64,000 nucleotides of DNA, taken from the NCBI RefSeq assembly GCF_002743055.1, contig NZ_PDYM01000007.1, positions 1 to 64,000 on the forward strand, written 5' to 3'. This document shows, one piece after another, positions 46,787 through 55,359 of this stretch (the first letter of the stretch is position 1; each line of letters opens with the position of its first letter). Under the pieces are notes generated by a model that worked only from the letters and a program-made list of their open reading frames with translations, was not told where the DNA came from and did not search any database. The position numbers and the translations under genes were made by a program. This stretch comes from Sporosarcina sp. P13 (GTDB lineage Bacteria; Bacillota; Bacilli; Bacillales_A; Planococcaceae).

Positions 46787-46828
46787 TCGAGTATGTCTAG
46801 TGAGTCGGCAAAAAAGGAAGTAGTAACT

Positions 46829-47053
46829 ATGGACGGAGACATAATTTTTGCGCTTCTTTCGGTTGTAGGTTTAGACACTTATTTGATCCCGATTGCGTTA
46901 TTATTTTGACCTAGCGAAGAATCATTAGATGAAAGCACCGCAACATCTACATTCGATGCTGGTTTCGTACGGAAAAATCGAGCGCCGAACCCTACCACGA
47001 AACTCGTGGAAATAGGTGACTCGAAATATAAAGTGTGGATTAAAGAGCGATAA
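46829..47053 (+). pseudogene. Small membrane-protein gene interrupted by an in-frame TGA
   Basis: ATG 46829, with AAGGAAG 8 bases upstream, opens MDGDIIFALLSVVGLDTYLI then PIALLF and stops at TGA 46907-46909. The same frame continues for 47 further codons (PSEESLDESTATSTFDAGFV, then a basic KYKVWIKER end) to TAA 47051-47053. The whole would be a 75-codon protein: membrane helix, acidic linker, basic tail. A TGG-to-TGA change is the simplest reading. No family recognised. Confidence 0.5.
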
Positions 47054-47084
47054 AAAATAGGACAAACTTTAGTAGGGATATGAA

Positions 47085-47113
47085 TTGACATTTGAGCTTA
47101 TTAAACTTATAGT
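47085..47113 (+). promoter_or_regulatory. Promoter of the yybP-ykoY leader
   Basis: TTGACA (47085-47090), 17-base spacer, TATAGT (47108-47113); near-consensus sigma-A promoter. Confidence 0.78.
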
Positions 47114-47134
47114 AAATCTACAATATCATACGTT

Positions 47135-47236
47135 TAACTTCCGTTAAGGGGAGTAGCTACTACAGTAAAAGTCGTCAATACAGGATATAGATCCTCGGCT
47201 TTATTGGCAACTAACGTTGTTTGCGAGACCTTACCA
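47135..47236 (+). promoter_or_regulatory. yybP-ykoY manganese riboswitch
   Basis: The leader contains both conserved loops of this Mn2+-sensing class: AAGGGGAGTAGC (47146-47157) and GTCGTCAATACAGG...CCTCGGC (47171-47199), closed by GCGAGACCTT (47223-47232), which pairs with the opening AAGG. The closing strand overlaps the 5' arm of the terminator below, so Mn2+ binding should prevent termination (ON switch), as in known members. Confidence 0.88.
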
Positions 47237-47258
47237 ATTATTTGGTGAGGTCTTTTAT
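47226..47258 (+). terminator. Riboswitch expression-platform hairpin
   Basis: AGACCTTACCAA / TTGGTGAGGTCT followed by TTTTATATT; shares its 5' arm with riboswitch P1. Confidence 0.75.
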
Positions 47259-47265
47259 ATTATTT

Positions 47266-47307
47266 GAGACATGATGACCAATAATCGGTCTTGATGTCTC
47301 TTTTTTA
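47266..47307 (+). terminator. Second terminator hairpin in the leader
   Basis: GAGACAT-ATGACC / GGTC-ATGTCTC followed by six T, ending about 29 bases before the kinase-like gene. The first arm GAGAC could compete with the riboswitch hairpin. Confidence 0.75.
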
Positions 47308-47335
47308 TATTCCGAAAATCATTGGAGGGCACACT

Positions 47336-47953
47336 TTGAGTACTTATCTAGAACTTGTAAATTCAGTTATCATCAACAAGAAAAATCGTTTAATTAGCTG
47401 CGATCCATCGTTACAGATTGTAGGAATAGGCAGAAGCGCGTTTGTTTTCAGAGTGAAGTCTTCAAACAAAGCTATCAAAGTGTTCTTTCCTGATTTTGCG
47501 TATATCGCAAGGGAAGAAGCTGAAATTTATACATCGCTTGAAGACATTCAGTACTTTCCATCGATTTATGAAACTGGCTTGAATTATGTTGTCATGGATT
47601 ACATTGAGGGGGATACACTTTTTGAATGTATAACACAAGGGAAAATGATTACTGTGGATCATATTAAAGAAATTGATCACGCACTATTATTGGCTTCAAA
47701 AAGGGGATTGAATCCTTCTGACATTCACTTGCGTAATATAATCATCACGCCCGATGATGAAATAAAGCTCATTGATGTTGCACGGTATAGACAAATCAAA
47801 GACTGTAGACAATGGAGTGATCTTAAAAATGCGTATTGTCAATTTTACAGAAAATACTTTTTTATGAAGAAAGTTCCTAGCTCTTTATTGAATACAGTGG
47901 CATTCTTGTATAAAAAGGGACTTATACTTTCTTATCGATCTTATCGATTATAA
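47336..47953 (+). CDS. Serine/threonine protein kinase-like protein (YrzF-like)
   Basis: About 205 aa, a minimal kinase fold. VVGIGRSAFVFRVKSSNKAIKV carries a glycine-loop-like stretch and the ATP lysine, YVVMDYIEGDTL is the hinge, DIHLRNIII stands for the catalytic loop (D..LRN instead of D..xxN) and KLIDVARY for DFG (D only). Small RIO/YrzF-type kinases have this layout. The longer frame from 47291 would start inside a terminator; TTG 47336 has GGAGGG 7 bases upstream. It is the first gene after a Mn2+ riboswitch. Confidence 0.75.
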   Translation: MSTYLELVNSVIINKKNRLISCDPSLQIVGIGRSAFVFRVKSSNKAIKVFFPDFAYIAREEAEIYTSLEDIQYFPSIYETGLNYVVMDYIEGDTLFECITQGKMITVDHIKEIDHALLLASKRGLNPSDIHLRNIIITPDDEIKLIDVARYRQIKDCRQWSDLKNAYCQFYRKYFFMKKVPSSLLNTVAFLYKKGLILSYRSYRL

Positions 47954-47990
47954 AAAATTTATTTATAATTTGTATTAAGGATTTTATAAT

Positions 47991-48027
47991 AAAAAGGGGG
48001 GAAAACCAGTACTGGTTTTCCCCCTTC
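47991..48027. terminator. Bidirectional terminator
   Basis: GGGGGAAAACCAGT / ACTGGTTTTCCCCC with A/T flanks between convergent genes. Confidence 0.85.
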
Positions 48028-48725
48028 TACCTATTTAGCCCTGCTATTTCCTCTGTAGTCAAGTAGCGCCATTGACCGCGGTCTAATGAGCCGAGCTGAA
48101 TATGCTTGATTCGAACCCTTTGTAAGTGTGTAACGGTATATTGAAAACGTCTGCACATTCTGCGGATTTGTCGATTCAACCCTTGTGACAGTGTCATGCG
48201 AAAAGAATATTCATCCAACTGAATGACAGGGCAAGGATTCGTTCGTGTATAGCCCTTTTTTCTTGGATTATAAATATCTACACCGCTTGATAAACCGACT
48301 ATAAATGTATCTGTGATTTTTTTATCGACTGTTACAATGTATTCTTTTTCATGATGGTTTTCTTCTTTCATTAACTCATTTACAACGCTACCGTCATTTG
48401 TTAATAAAATAAGACCTTCTGTTTCTTTATCCAGACGTCCTACTGGGAATATACGTTCAGGATAGGATACAAAGTCAATAATATTATTAGCAATGGTTGG
48501 CGAGGCTGTACAAATAATCCCGCTTGGTTTGTTAAGCATTATATAAATTTCTTGAGAAGTGTGCTTGATTTTATGACCATCTACTTCGACCTGATCATGA
48601 GCTTCAACAAAATACACATGAGGCGCAATTTTGCCATTCACTAGCACTTTTTCAGCAGTAATATACCGCTCCGCTTGTCTTCTAGAACAGAATCCCGAAG
48701 AACTAATATATTGATTCAACCTCAA
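48027..48725 (-). CDS. RsuA/RluB-family pseudouridine synthase (RluF-like)
   Basis: About 232 aa. N-terminal S4 RNA-binding domain (about 1-60: LNQYISSSGFCSRRQAERYI) and a synthase domain with the catalytic Asp in GRLDKETEGLILLTND (about 95-110). The pattern suits the RluF/RluB branch acting on 23S rRNA. TTG 48725 is preceded by AAGGAGCGG; the longer frame to 48797 includes a likely -10 (TATACT) and is rejected. Precise target base unknown. Confidence 0.87.
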   Translation of the reverse strand: MRLNQYISSSGFCSRRQAERYITAEKVLVNGKIAPHVYFVEAHDQVEVDGHKIKHTSQEIYIMLNKPSGIICTASPTIANNIIDFVSYPERIFPVGRLDKETEGLILLTNDGSVVNELMKEENHHEKEYIVTVDKKITDTFIVGLSSGVDIYNPRKKGYTRTNPCPVIQLDEYSFRMTLSQGLNRQIRRMCRRFQYTVTHLQRVRIKHIQLGSLDRGQWRYLTTEEIAGLNR

Positions 48726-48876
48726 AGTTTCCGCTCCTTGTCTATCTACAACATTTCCTTCTATTAGTATAACATGTTGCCCTTTCGATAGTAGCAAAAC
48801 CTTTCCTTCCCAAAAACGTTGTTACAATAAATTTCCAAGCATCCTCCCAATCTGCTAAATCAATTAGCGTGCTTTT

Positions 48877-49893
48877 TCATTGTCTGCCAAGCAATATTAC
48901 AAAATACACAACCATCGCAAGCAATCCTAACGGCACACCTACCCGAGCCCATTCGCCACTGCGAATATTTAACTTACCCGCCGCAATAATATTCGGTATA
49001 TTCCCCGGAATCAGCATCCCACCACTAATTAGTAAACCGAGCAATAGCGCCTGAATAGTAGACTCATCCATGGCAGGACTAATCTCCGCCGCAGCGAGCG
49101 TCGCATTGTCAAGCACCGCAGAAATCATATTAATCCAATACAGTGTCAGCGGATGAAGATCGAGCAAGTACAAACTAATCAGTGGCTCGAACCCCGCACC
49201 AAGAAGCGTCAAGGCGAGAACGAAGACATACACCTTCAACCCACGTCCTAGAATACTTATGTACGATTCTGCCGTCTGTTTGGATGAACGCGACAACGAA
49301 CGATTGCGTGGACGAATCAACAAAATCGCTAGAATACCAAAGACAAAAACGCCCGCTACAATATCGGTCCCAAGCAAATTCATCAGATAATAGAAATCCT
49401 CATTCAATTTATTCGTCGCAATCGTTGAAAGTGGCTCTCCAATTGGCGTCAGAACCGCCCCCAAACCAATCGAATAACACGCGAGAATAACAAAACGAAT
49501 TTCCGATTGTCTGTCCATCTGTAATACCGAAGCAATCGCCACAAGCACTAAAGCCGCAATGATGGCGGTAATAATACTCGATATCAGTCCTAACACCATA
49601 ATCACGAGCGCAAGAAACAATCGGAACGGAACAATCCGACTACCTGACAGCACGGCCTTCTCGAATGGCTTGCGTAACCAGCGAAATAATATCCCCGCTA
49701 CAATTACCGCTAACGTAATATGCAATGGATCACGCACAGCCTGCATCCATAACTCGGGATCCAGCACACCGCTAACAAACGCCGCAGCACAACCCATCAC
49801 AAACAAAAACAGCTCCAAATTACGTTCAATACGTGAAACCGTAAAAGGCAGAAAAAGCACTAATACTAAAATAATAAGCAATCCAGCGACCAT
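48877..49893 (-). CDS. DUF1646 family membrane transporter
   Basis: A 338-aa protein with about 9-10 membrane helices, of the DUF1646/ion-transporter superfamily (predicted cation transporter). Two pseudo-repeated Pro/Gly helix breaks, GAVLTPIGEPLSTIA (about 148-162) and LISGGMLIPGNIPNIIAAGKL (about 290-310), are typical of the discontinuous helices of this fold. GGAGATTACT before ATG. Substrate unknown. Confidence 0.8.
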   Translation of the reverse strand: MVAGLLIILVLVLFLPFTVSRIERNLELFLFVMGCAAAFVSGVLDPELWMQAVRDPLHITLAVIVAGILFRWLRKPFEKAVLSGSRIVPFRLFLALVIMVLGLISSIITAIIAALVLVAIASVLQMDRQSEIRFVILACYSIGLGAVLTPIGEPLSTIATNKLNEDFYYLMNLLGTDIVAGVFVFGILAILLIRPRNRSLSRSSKQTAESYISILGRGLKVYVFVLALTLLGAGFEPLISLYLLDLHPLTLYWINMISAVLDNATLAAAEISPAMDESTIQALLLGLLISGGMLIPGNIPNIIAAGKLNIRSGEWARVGVPLGLLAMVVYFVILLGRQ

Positions 49894-49994
49894 AGTAATC
49901 TCCTTTCACCAAAGTTTCTTCTACACTCTATGCAAAGCGCCGATTCATCTTGCATAGAGTGTGAATAGAATAGAAAAAAAGGGAGGGACACGCG

Positions 49995-50258
49995 TTGGAA
50001 ATTACAGATATTGTACTGATCCCAGTCATTATTGGTTTGATCGAGGTCATGAAAGTCTATGGATTACCGAAGAAACTAATGCCGGTCTTTGCACTTATTT
50101 TTGGAGTTTGTGGCGGGATCTTCTATCTATTTCCGGATGATTGGAAATCGGGGGTACTTAGCGGAATTATTATGGGGTTGTCTGCGAGTGGGTTGTATTC
50201 TAGTAGTAAAACGATTGTTCGAAAGCCACCGTGTGATGTGAAGGATGATAAGGAATAG
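49995..50258 (+). CDS. Holin-like small membrane protein
   Basis: An 87-aa protein with two or three membrane helices (about 5-22, 30-46, 52-70) and a charged C-terminal tail, arranged like phage holins (A118/SPP1-type). TTG start with AGGGAGGG upstream. No endolysin or phage gene is adjacent, so it may be a domesticated or orphan gene. Functional label is tentative. Confidence 0.6.
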   Translation: MEITDIVLIPVIIGLIEVMKVYGLPKKLMPVFALIFGVCGGIFYLFPDDWKSGVLSGIIMGLSASGLYSSSKTIVRKPPCDVKDDKE

Positions 50259-51355
50259 ATTGTGTGGATATTGTGAGGTTGGATAGGTGAGTTTTTGGCA
50301 AGGATGGGGGGATTGTTTGATAACAGCTTTATGTAGGAAGTTTCTTTTCGAATGCTCCTTGCTAAATCGAGTGAAATGCTAGCGGTCGTATAACCTTTAA
50401 TTGATTCGATACTTCTTCTTGTTTCTGTACGTTTTATAGGTCGGAATTCTCTAACCCTCTGAGCGCAATTGCAGCTCCGATGGTATAGAGGTCGTTACCC
50501 AATGTGGAAAGTGGGCTCCTAGTAATGAAAACTTTGCAGCACATAATTCGGGTGACATCGTTTGCTGCCCCATCTGATTTGTATACCTAGAATCCATAAT
50601 TTACACATCTTTCAACGTAATATAGTTTCTTTAGCGTATGCGATTAGCAGGAAATGGTATTAAACATCTATCCTTATTCAAACTGGGTAGATCGACAATC
50701 CACTATGGAGCGCTGTATCAACCCAATTTGATGTGATCCATCAACCCAGTTTGGGTAAGCCTATTACTTAAGAACTTAAGAATTATAAAAATAAAGATAG
50801 TGTCGAGATGAATCTCGACGTTGTATATTTTTATTGATTTTACAAATTCACACTGTCTACCTTTTGCATGTTGGTGTCTATATACTGAGCAAAAGGAGCG
50901 TTCAACGGGCAGAAAGTATTTGATCTATCCAGGAGATAAAATCAAAAAACGAAATGAATGTAGTACAGGATGGGAAGCTAAAATGTGAATAATAAAAAAG
51001 TAAAGGATTTAAGAACCGCATTTATTGCTTGGGAAATAGAAAGGAAGTTTTCACCAGAAACATATATTCAAAAGGGAAGCATTTGAAAGATCATGTGCTG
51101 ATGTGGCAAATGTATTTGGTCCTAGCTATCAGGGGTTTCAACGAGGTAGCACAAAATATCAACAGTATGACAATCTGTTTATCTAGTTTCCGCAGTTATT
51201 CCCTAACGGTGAATGGGATAATACGACTTCACCTGAGGGGAAAGCGAATCGGGAAATGACTAGACTAGGGTCTGAAAGAGATGTACATATTACAGTGCTC
51301 GTTATGTAGTCTTAGACTATGGCTTTCATAAACATATAGTAATTTTAAATCAATT
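50259..51355. other. Decayed non-coding region (~1.1 kb)
   Basis: No intact gene. Seen: minus-strand coding scraps at about 50430-50600 (MDSRYTNQMGQQTMSPELC and, in another frame, LGNDLYTIGAAIALRGLENS), a GTCGAGAT/ATCTCGAC hairpin at 50803-50820, a 10-base motif present once as CAAACTGGGT (50679) and twice inverted (ACCCAATTTG 50721, ACCCAGTTTG 50744), and the broken gene at 50985-51309. Confidence 0.6.
50985..51309 (+). pseudogene. Broken gene, frameshift and stop
   Basis: GTG 50985 reads MNNKKVKDLRTAFIAWEIER, then FSPETYIQKG, then a frameshift to EAFERSCADVANVFGPSYQG, FQRGSTKYQQYDNLFI, an in-frame TAG, and FPQLFPNGEWDNTTSPEGKA up to TAG 51307-51309. The text is coherent protein across the breaks, so this is a decayed gene; family not recognised. 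Confidence 0.5.
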
Positions 51356-51356
51356 T

Positions 51357-51386
51357 AAAAGCCCCGTTAAAAATTAGGGCTTTACT
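51357..51386 (-). terminator. Terminator of the aldo/keto reductase gene
   Basis: AAAGCCCT / GGGGCTTTT hairpin on the minus strand. Confidence 0.6.
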
Positions 51387-51388
51387 TA

Positions 51389-52216
51389 TCAAAAATCAAA
51401 ATTGTCGGGATCTGGTCCAATACGGTAGTTTTGATTTAGCATATCGATTTGTTTCAAATCTTCAGGAGCAAGTTCGAAGTCAAATATGTCAGCATTTTCA
51501 GCGATGCGGTAAGCATTCGTTGATTTCGGTATCGTAATTACACCGTTTTGTAAATCCCAGCGTAAAATCACTTGTGCAACTGTTTTGTTATAACGCTCTG
51601 CTATTTCTTGTAACGCTTTATTTTCTAGCAATTCACCTTGCATAAGTGGCGACCAAGCTTCTAGCTGTATTCCGTGTTGTTGGCAAAATGCTTGTAGTTC
51701 TTTTTGTGATAATCGAGGATGATACTCGACTTGATTGACCATTGGTTTAATTTTTGCATCTTTCATCAACTCTTCTAAGTGATGGATTTGAAAGTTGCAT
51801 ACACCAACGGCTTTTACTTTACCTTCAATATATAGCGTCTCTAATGCTTGCCACGCCTCTATGAATTTCCCTTCAACTGGCCAATGAATGAGGTAGAGAT
51901 CTAAATAGTCTAGAGAGAGCTTTGTTAGACTTTCATTAAATGCAGCTAATGTCTTTTCGTATCCTAGATCAGAATTCCAAACTTTAGTCGTAATGAATAA
52001 TTCTTTGCGATCTATTTCAGACGCTATTATTCCTTCGCCGATACCACGTTCATTACCGTAAAGTGTGGCTGTGTCAATGCTACGATAGCCATGCTGGATG
52101 GCAGTTTTTACAACGTTTGTTGATTCTGTTCCGTCTTGAATTTTATACGTGCCGAGTCCTAGCCAAGGCATTTCTACACCATTAGATAGTCTTGTTGTTG
52201 AGTGTAAGTTTTTCAT
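51389..52216 (-). CDS. Aldo/keto reductase (YvgN/YtbE-type)
   Basis: About 275 aa NADPH-dependent carbonyl reductase. Catalytic tetrad visible: Asp and Tyr in SIDTATLYGNE (about 46-56), Lys in TTKVW (about 77) and His in LIHWP (about 110). The cofactor motif IPKSTN is near 230. ATG 52216 has AAGGAGG 11 bases upstream; the frame's 5' extension to 52276 is not conserved. Likely detoxifies glyoxal-type aldehydes by family. Confidence 0.9.
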   Translation of the reverse strand: MKNLHSTTRLSNGVEMPWLGLGTYKIQDGTESTNVVKTAIQHGYRSIDTATLYGNERGIGEGIIASEIDRKELFITTKVWNSDLGYEKTLAAFNESLTKLSLDYLDLYLIHWPVEGKFIEAWQALETLYIEGKVKAVGVCNFQIHHLEELMKDAKIKPMVNQVEYHPRLSQKELQAFCQQHGIQLEAWSPLMQGELLENKALQEIAERYNKTVAQVILRWDLQNGVITIPKSTNAYRIAENADIFDFELAPEDLKQIDMLNQNYRIGPDPDNFDF

Positions 52217-52411
52217 GTGAATATCGTCCTCCTTCAATTTAGTACCATAATCAATTACGTAACTAGTCTTGATCATTGCGTTCCAATATACAACGTAAAC
52301 CTTACGAATGAATACTACTCACTAGTGATTATTCGTCAAAAGTTTCACTTAATCCTTCATGGTAATTGATGCGCTTGGCGGCTATAGATCGATACGTGAA
52401 TAATGAAACAT

Positions 52412-52455
52412 AAAAAGCCATGCCCTCTAGATGTAGAATCTAGAAGTCATGACTT
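52412..52455 (-). terminator. Terminator of cwlJ
   Basis: AAAG-CATG-CTTCTAGATT / ATCTAGAGGGCATGGCTTT hairpin on the minus strand followed by T-run. Confidence 0.85.
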
Positions 52456-52467
52456 TAGGAACGTTAC

Positions 52468-52908
52468 TCACCCAATATAAACACTTTCACAAGTCCCTGC
52501 TATAGGTTCATAAAAACAATGGCTTTTATATTGACCGGTAAAAGGCTGGTTATACCATGTGGGTGGACATGGTGCATAAGGATTGAAGTACCACAGAGCA
52601 TAGTTTGCTGGGTGCTGTCTCCAATATTTTAAATTCTGTTCGGCCAATCTCTTTTCTGAAGATCGAGCCCGTTGATAAAATAAATTTCCTTTTTGTACCG
52701 CTTCGAACGAATAGTTTCCACCTTGAATCTGAAAGAGCACATCGTTGATTGTTCGGACATCGTTAAAATCTAAACAATCTGCAATTGCGCGATTGACAAT
52801 CACATTTCCGACAAACAACATCCCTAGATTTCCTTCACCCTCCGCTTCGGCCCGCATCATCCGTGCCATTACATCAACGTCTGTATCTCGATATTTAACT
52901 CTTGGCAT
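52468..52908 (-). CDS. cwlJ: Spore germination cortex-lytic enzyme CwlJ
   Basis: A 146-aa SleB/CwlJ-type cell wall hydrolase without a signal peptide, as usual for CwlJ, which sits in the coat and opens cortex peptidoglycan during germination. Conserved MARMMRAEAEGEG (with the catalytic Glu), VGNVIVNR, FEAVQKGNLFYQRA, WYFNPYAPCPPTWYNQPF and KSHCFYEPIAGTCE match B. subtilis CwlJ throughout. GAGGTG before ATG. No gerQ next to it. Confidence 0.93.
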   Translation of the reverse strand: MPRVKYRDTDVDVMARMMRAEAEGEGNLGMLFVGNVIVNRAIADCLDFNDVRTINDVLFQIQGGNYSFEAVQKGNLFYQRARSSEKRLAEQNLKYWRQHPANYALWYFNPYAPCPPTWYNQPFTGQYKSHCFYEPIAGTCESVYIG

Positions 52909-53051
52909 ATATTCACCTCATGTTAGTATATGTGAACTACCCTAAATGATGTCATACTTTTGTGTAGATACTACATATATAGTCATATTGGCGGGAAATC
53001 TGGACATCGTCCTGTTTGCCGGTCTGAAATTCCACAATGTAATGGAAGGGT

Positions 53052-53720
53052 TCAATGAAATAGATCTGTTTCACGTGATTTCGCTAATAGTTGATTTGTT
53101 GCCTTATTCACTTTTTTCTTGAAAAGTACACCAAATGTAATCAGAACGATCCCAACGATTGCTAAAAATATAATATCTCGTAAAGCGCGGGACCAGACAA
53201 TACCACCGACGGCCTCTCTCATCAAATCAATCGCATGCGTGAAAGGAAGGAACGGATTAATCCATTGGAAAAATGAAGGAAGCAGCATAATAGGGTATGT
53301 ACCGCCTGAACCTGCAATTTGCAGTACTAACAAGACGATAGCCATCGCTTTTCCAACATCACCAAAGACTGAAACGAGTGTATAGACGATCGACATGAAT
53401 ACTATGCAAATTAGTACACCAAATAAGATGAATAGTATGGGCTCTTTGACTGTTACTCCGAGCAGAACGATATCGCCAATAGTCACAATAAGTGTTTGTA
53501 CTAAACCGATTAAAACGAATGTGAACAGTCGGCCAACATAAATTTGTCTTGAAGTGAATGAACCTTCACGGTTAATGTCTGTAGACAGTAATGAAATTAG
53601 CAACAAACAGCCGACCCAAATCGATAGAACCGTATAAAATGGTGTCATGCCTGTTCCGTGGTTATTGATCGGAAATAACTTTGTTTCATTTGAAACATTA
53701 TCAAGAATTTTGCGTCTGTA
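53052..53720 (-). pseudogene. Truncated YhgE/Pip-family gene (C-terminal part only)
   Basis: The frame encodes the C-terminal about 215 residues of a YhgE/Pip membrane protein: NNHGTGMTPFYTVLSIWVG, five to six membrane helices, and FLPFTHAIDLMREAVGG. Full family members have several hundred more residues with a large extracellular domain. Upstream of about 53720 the frame merely runs antisense through the start of the SLH gene, so the 5' part is missing. Probably inactive. Confidence 0.75.
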
Positions 53721-53763
53721 CGTTGCTAGAATGATAACTAGCCTACGGAAAGGATGAACATAT

Positions 53764-55197
53764 ATGAGGAAGAAGTTTCTAACGGTACTTGGTGTACTTT
53801 TGCTAGCATGTAGTCTACCTTTATCAGGCGTAGCAAGCACAAAATTATTTTCAGATGTACCATCAACCAAGCACTTTGCGGAAGCAGTCTATGAGTTGGC
53901 GGAACGCAAGATTATTGGGGGCTATCCGGATGGGACGTTCAAACCGGGGAATTCGATTACGAGAGGCCAAGCAGCTGCAATTATTACAATGCTGATTAAA
54001 TTAGATACGACTCATGTGAAGAATCCTGGATTTAAGGATGTTTCGACAGCGAATGGCTACTACAAGGCGATTGCGGCATTGGCGGAGAAAGGAATAATTG
54101 GTGGTTATGGGGATGGGCGCTTTGGTCCGAATGATCCGATCAAGCGCGGACAGATGGCTTCGATTCTAGTAAAAGCATTCGATTTGCCGGATTACCCATT
54201 CCTTGCAAGCAAAAACCCGTTTAAAGATGTGAAATGGATGTCAGGTCATGATAAGAATATTCTGATCATCTATAGACTTGGCATCACGACAGGAACGTCT
54301 ACTGACACATTTAGTCCGAATGCATTTATCACAAGGGGACAGGCGGCTAAACTGATGAGAGCAACGGAAGAAGCAAAGTCGCAAATCATCACGCTACATG
54401 CGAATAAATTTAATTGGGATGACTTTGGCTGGACAACGGGTGATGATACGGATTCTGAAGTATTCAATATCACGTTCGAAGGTCAGAAGCCAAACGAGTT
54501 CGTTCTTAACACCATTAAGATTATTCCACTTAAAGAAGGAACAGGTACGCTAAGTTTCGGCAAAACGAATATGGGCGATCCCGACAAGAGGAATTACAGG
54601 AAATATTATGTACATGTCAAAGAAGTGAATGGCAAACTAAAAGTGACATTAGAAGAATCGGATGATATTTTACCAACCCAAGCAGAATTTCTAGTGGATA
54701 ATCAGCCAGTTGAAACTATTTCCCTTTCCACAATGGATGGTAAGATGCTATCCGACAGCGTAGACTTCAAAAAATGTGGCTACGGTGCGAAGGTCAATGT
54801 TTGTATCGATATCGATCAAGCGGGACAGTATATTGCCGTGCTCCACTTTGCGAAAGGGAAAAAAGTACGGTATGCGGTCAATGCAGAGTTGATTAATACA
54901 AACTTTCATTATTCCATCTGGACATTAAAGGAAAACCCTACAGCCATGCTAGACTTGGGTGAGGATGAAACAATTGGTAGATACATAGTTCCGAATAATG
55001 CAGAGAAAATTGGCACTGTTACAAGAGACCCCGACACCAACCGATTCCATGTAGTGGCTAAGAAAAAAGGGATGTTCGAGATTGCCTTCCCAGATAGTAA
55101 AGGCTTATACACAGGTATTCATATAAATGTGCAGCAAATTGGCTCGGTGTTACATGTCGAAATGGGTTCGAGTATGAAATATCCTTCTGATATGTGA
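53764..55197 (+). CDS. S-layer homology (SLH) domain surface protein
   Basis: A 477-aa exported protein. Signal peptide (about 1-25, MRKKFLTVLGVLLLACSLPL), then three SLH motifs (about 30-75, 90-137, 150-200; IIGGYPDGTFKPGNSITRGQA and similar) that anchor to pyruvylated cell-wall polymer, then a beta-rich domain (about 210-477) I do not recognise. GGAAAGG before ATG. It starts about 45 bases from the broken yhgE end. Monocistronic with a strong terminator. Confidence 0.9.
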   Translation: MRKKFLTVLGVLLLACSLPLSGVASTKLFSDVPSTKHFAEAVYELAERKIIGGYPDGTFKPGNSITRGQAAAIITMLIKLDTTHVKNPGFKDVSTANGYYKAIAALAEKGIIGGYGDGRFGPNDPIKRGQMASILVKAFDLPDYPFLASKNPFKDVKWMSGHDKNILIIYRLGITTGTSTDTFSPNAFITRGQAAKLMRATEEAKSQIITLHANKFNWDDFGWTTGDDTDSEVFNITFEGQKPNEFVLNTIKIIPLKEGTGTLSFGKTNMGDPDKRNYRKYYVHVKEVNGKLKVTLEESDDILPTQAEFLVDNQPVETISLSTMDGKMLSDSVDFKKCGYGAKVNVCIDIDQAGQYIAVLHFAKGKKVRYAVNAELINTNFHYSIWTLKENPTAMLDLGEDETIGRYIVPNNAEKIGTVTRDPDTNRFHVVAKKKGMFEIAFPDSKGLYTGIHINVQQIGSVLHVEMGSSMKYPSDM

Positions 55198-55227
55198 AGC
55201 ACTATGTAAGAAGCTATGTTCAATAAA

Positions 55228-55274
55228 TAGTAAAAGCACGTTGTCCCTAGATACCTCTCGGACAACGTGCTTTT
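55228..55274 (+). terminator. Rho-independent terminator
   Basis: AAAAGCACGTTGTCC / GGACAACGTGCTTTT hairpin. Confidence 0.85.
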
Positions 55275-55359
55275 CCTATTCTTCATACATTCTTTATAAA
55301 CATTCACTATTATTCTTAAGACACCTATCGCATAATGTATAGTATAGGAAGGTGTATGA

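Noticed and set aside
46907-46909. Selenocysteine codon
   Set aside because: No SECIS-like hairpin evident directly after the TGA and no selenoprotein family match; a TGG mutation is simpler.
46879-47091. 70-codon minus-strand ORF
   Set aside because: Antisense shadow of the TGA-split small gene; no ribosome binding site and unlikely composition.
47291-47335. Upstream start of the kinase-like gene
   Set aside because: Would begin inside the second terminator hairpin; TTG 47336 follows GGAGGG at a normal distance.
53721-53870. N-terminal part of the 272-codon YhgE-like frame
   Set aside because: It runs antisense through the signal peptide and first SLH motif of the divergent gene and has no resemblance to the family.
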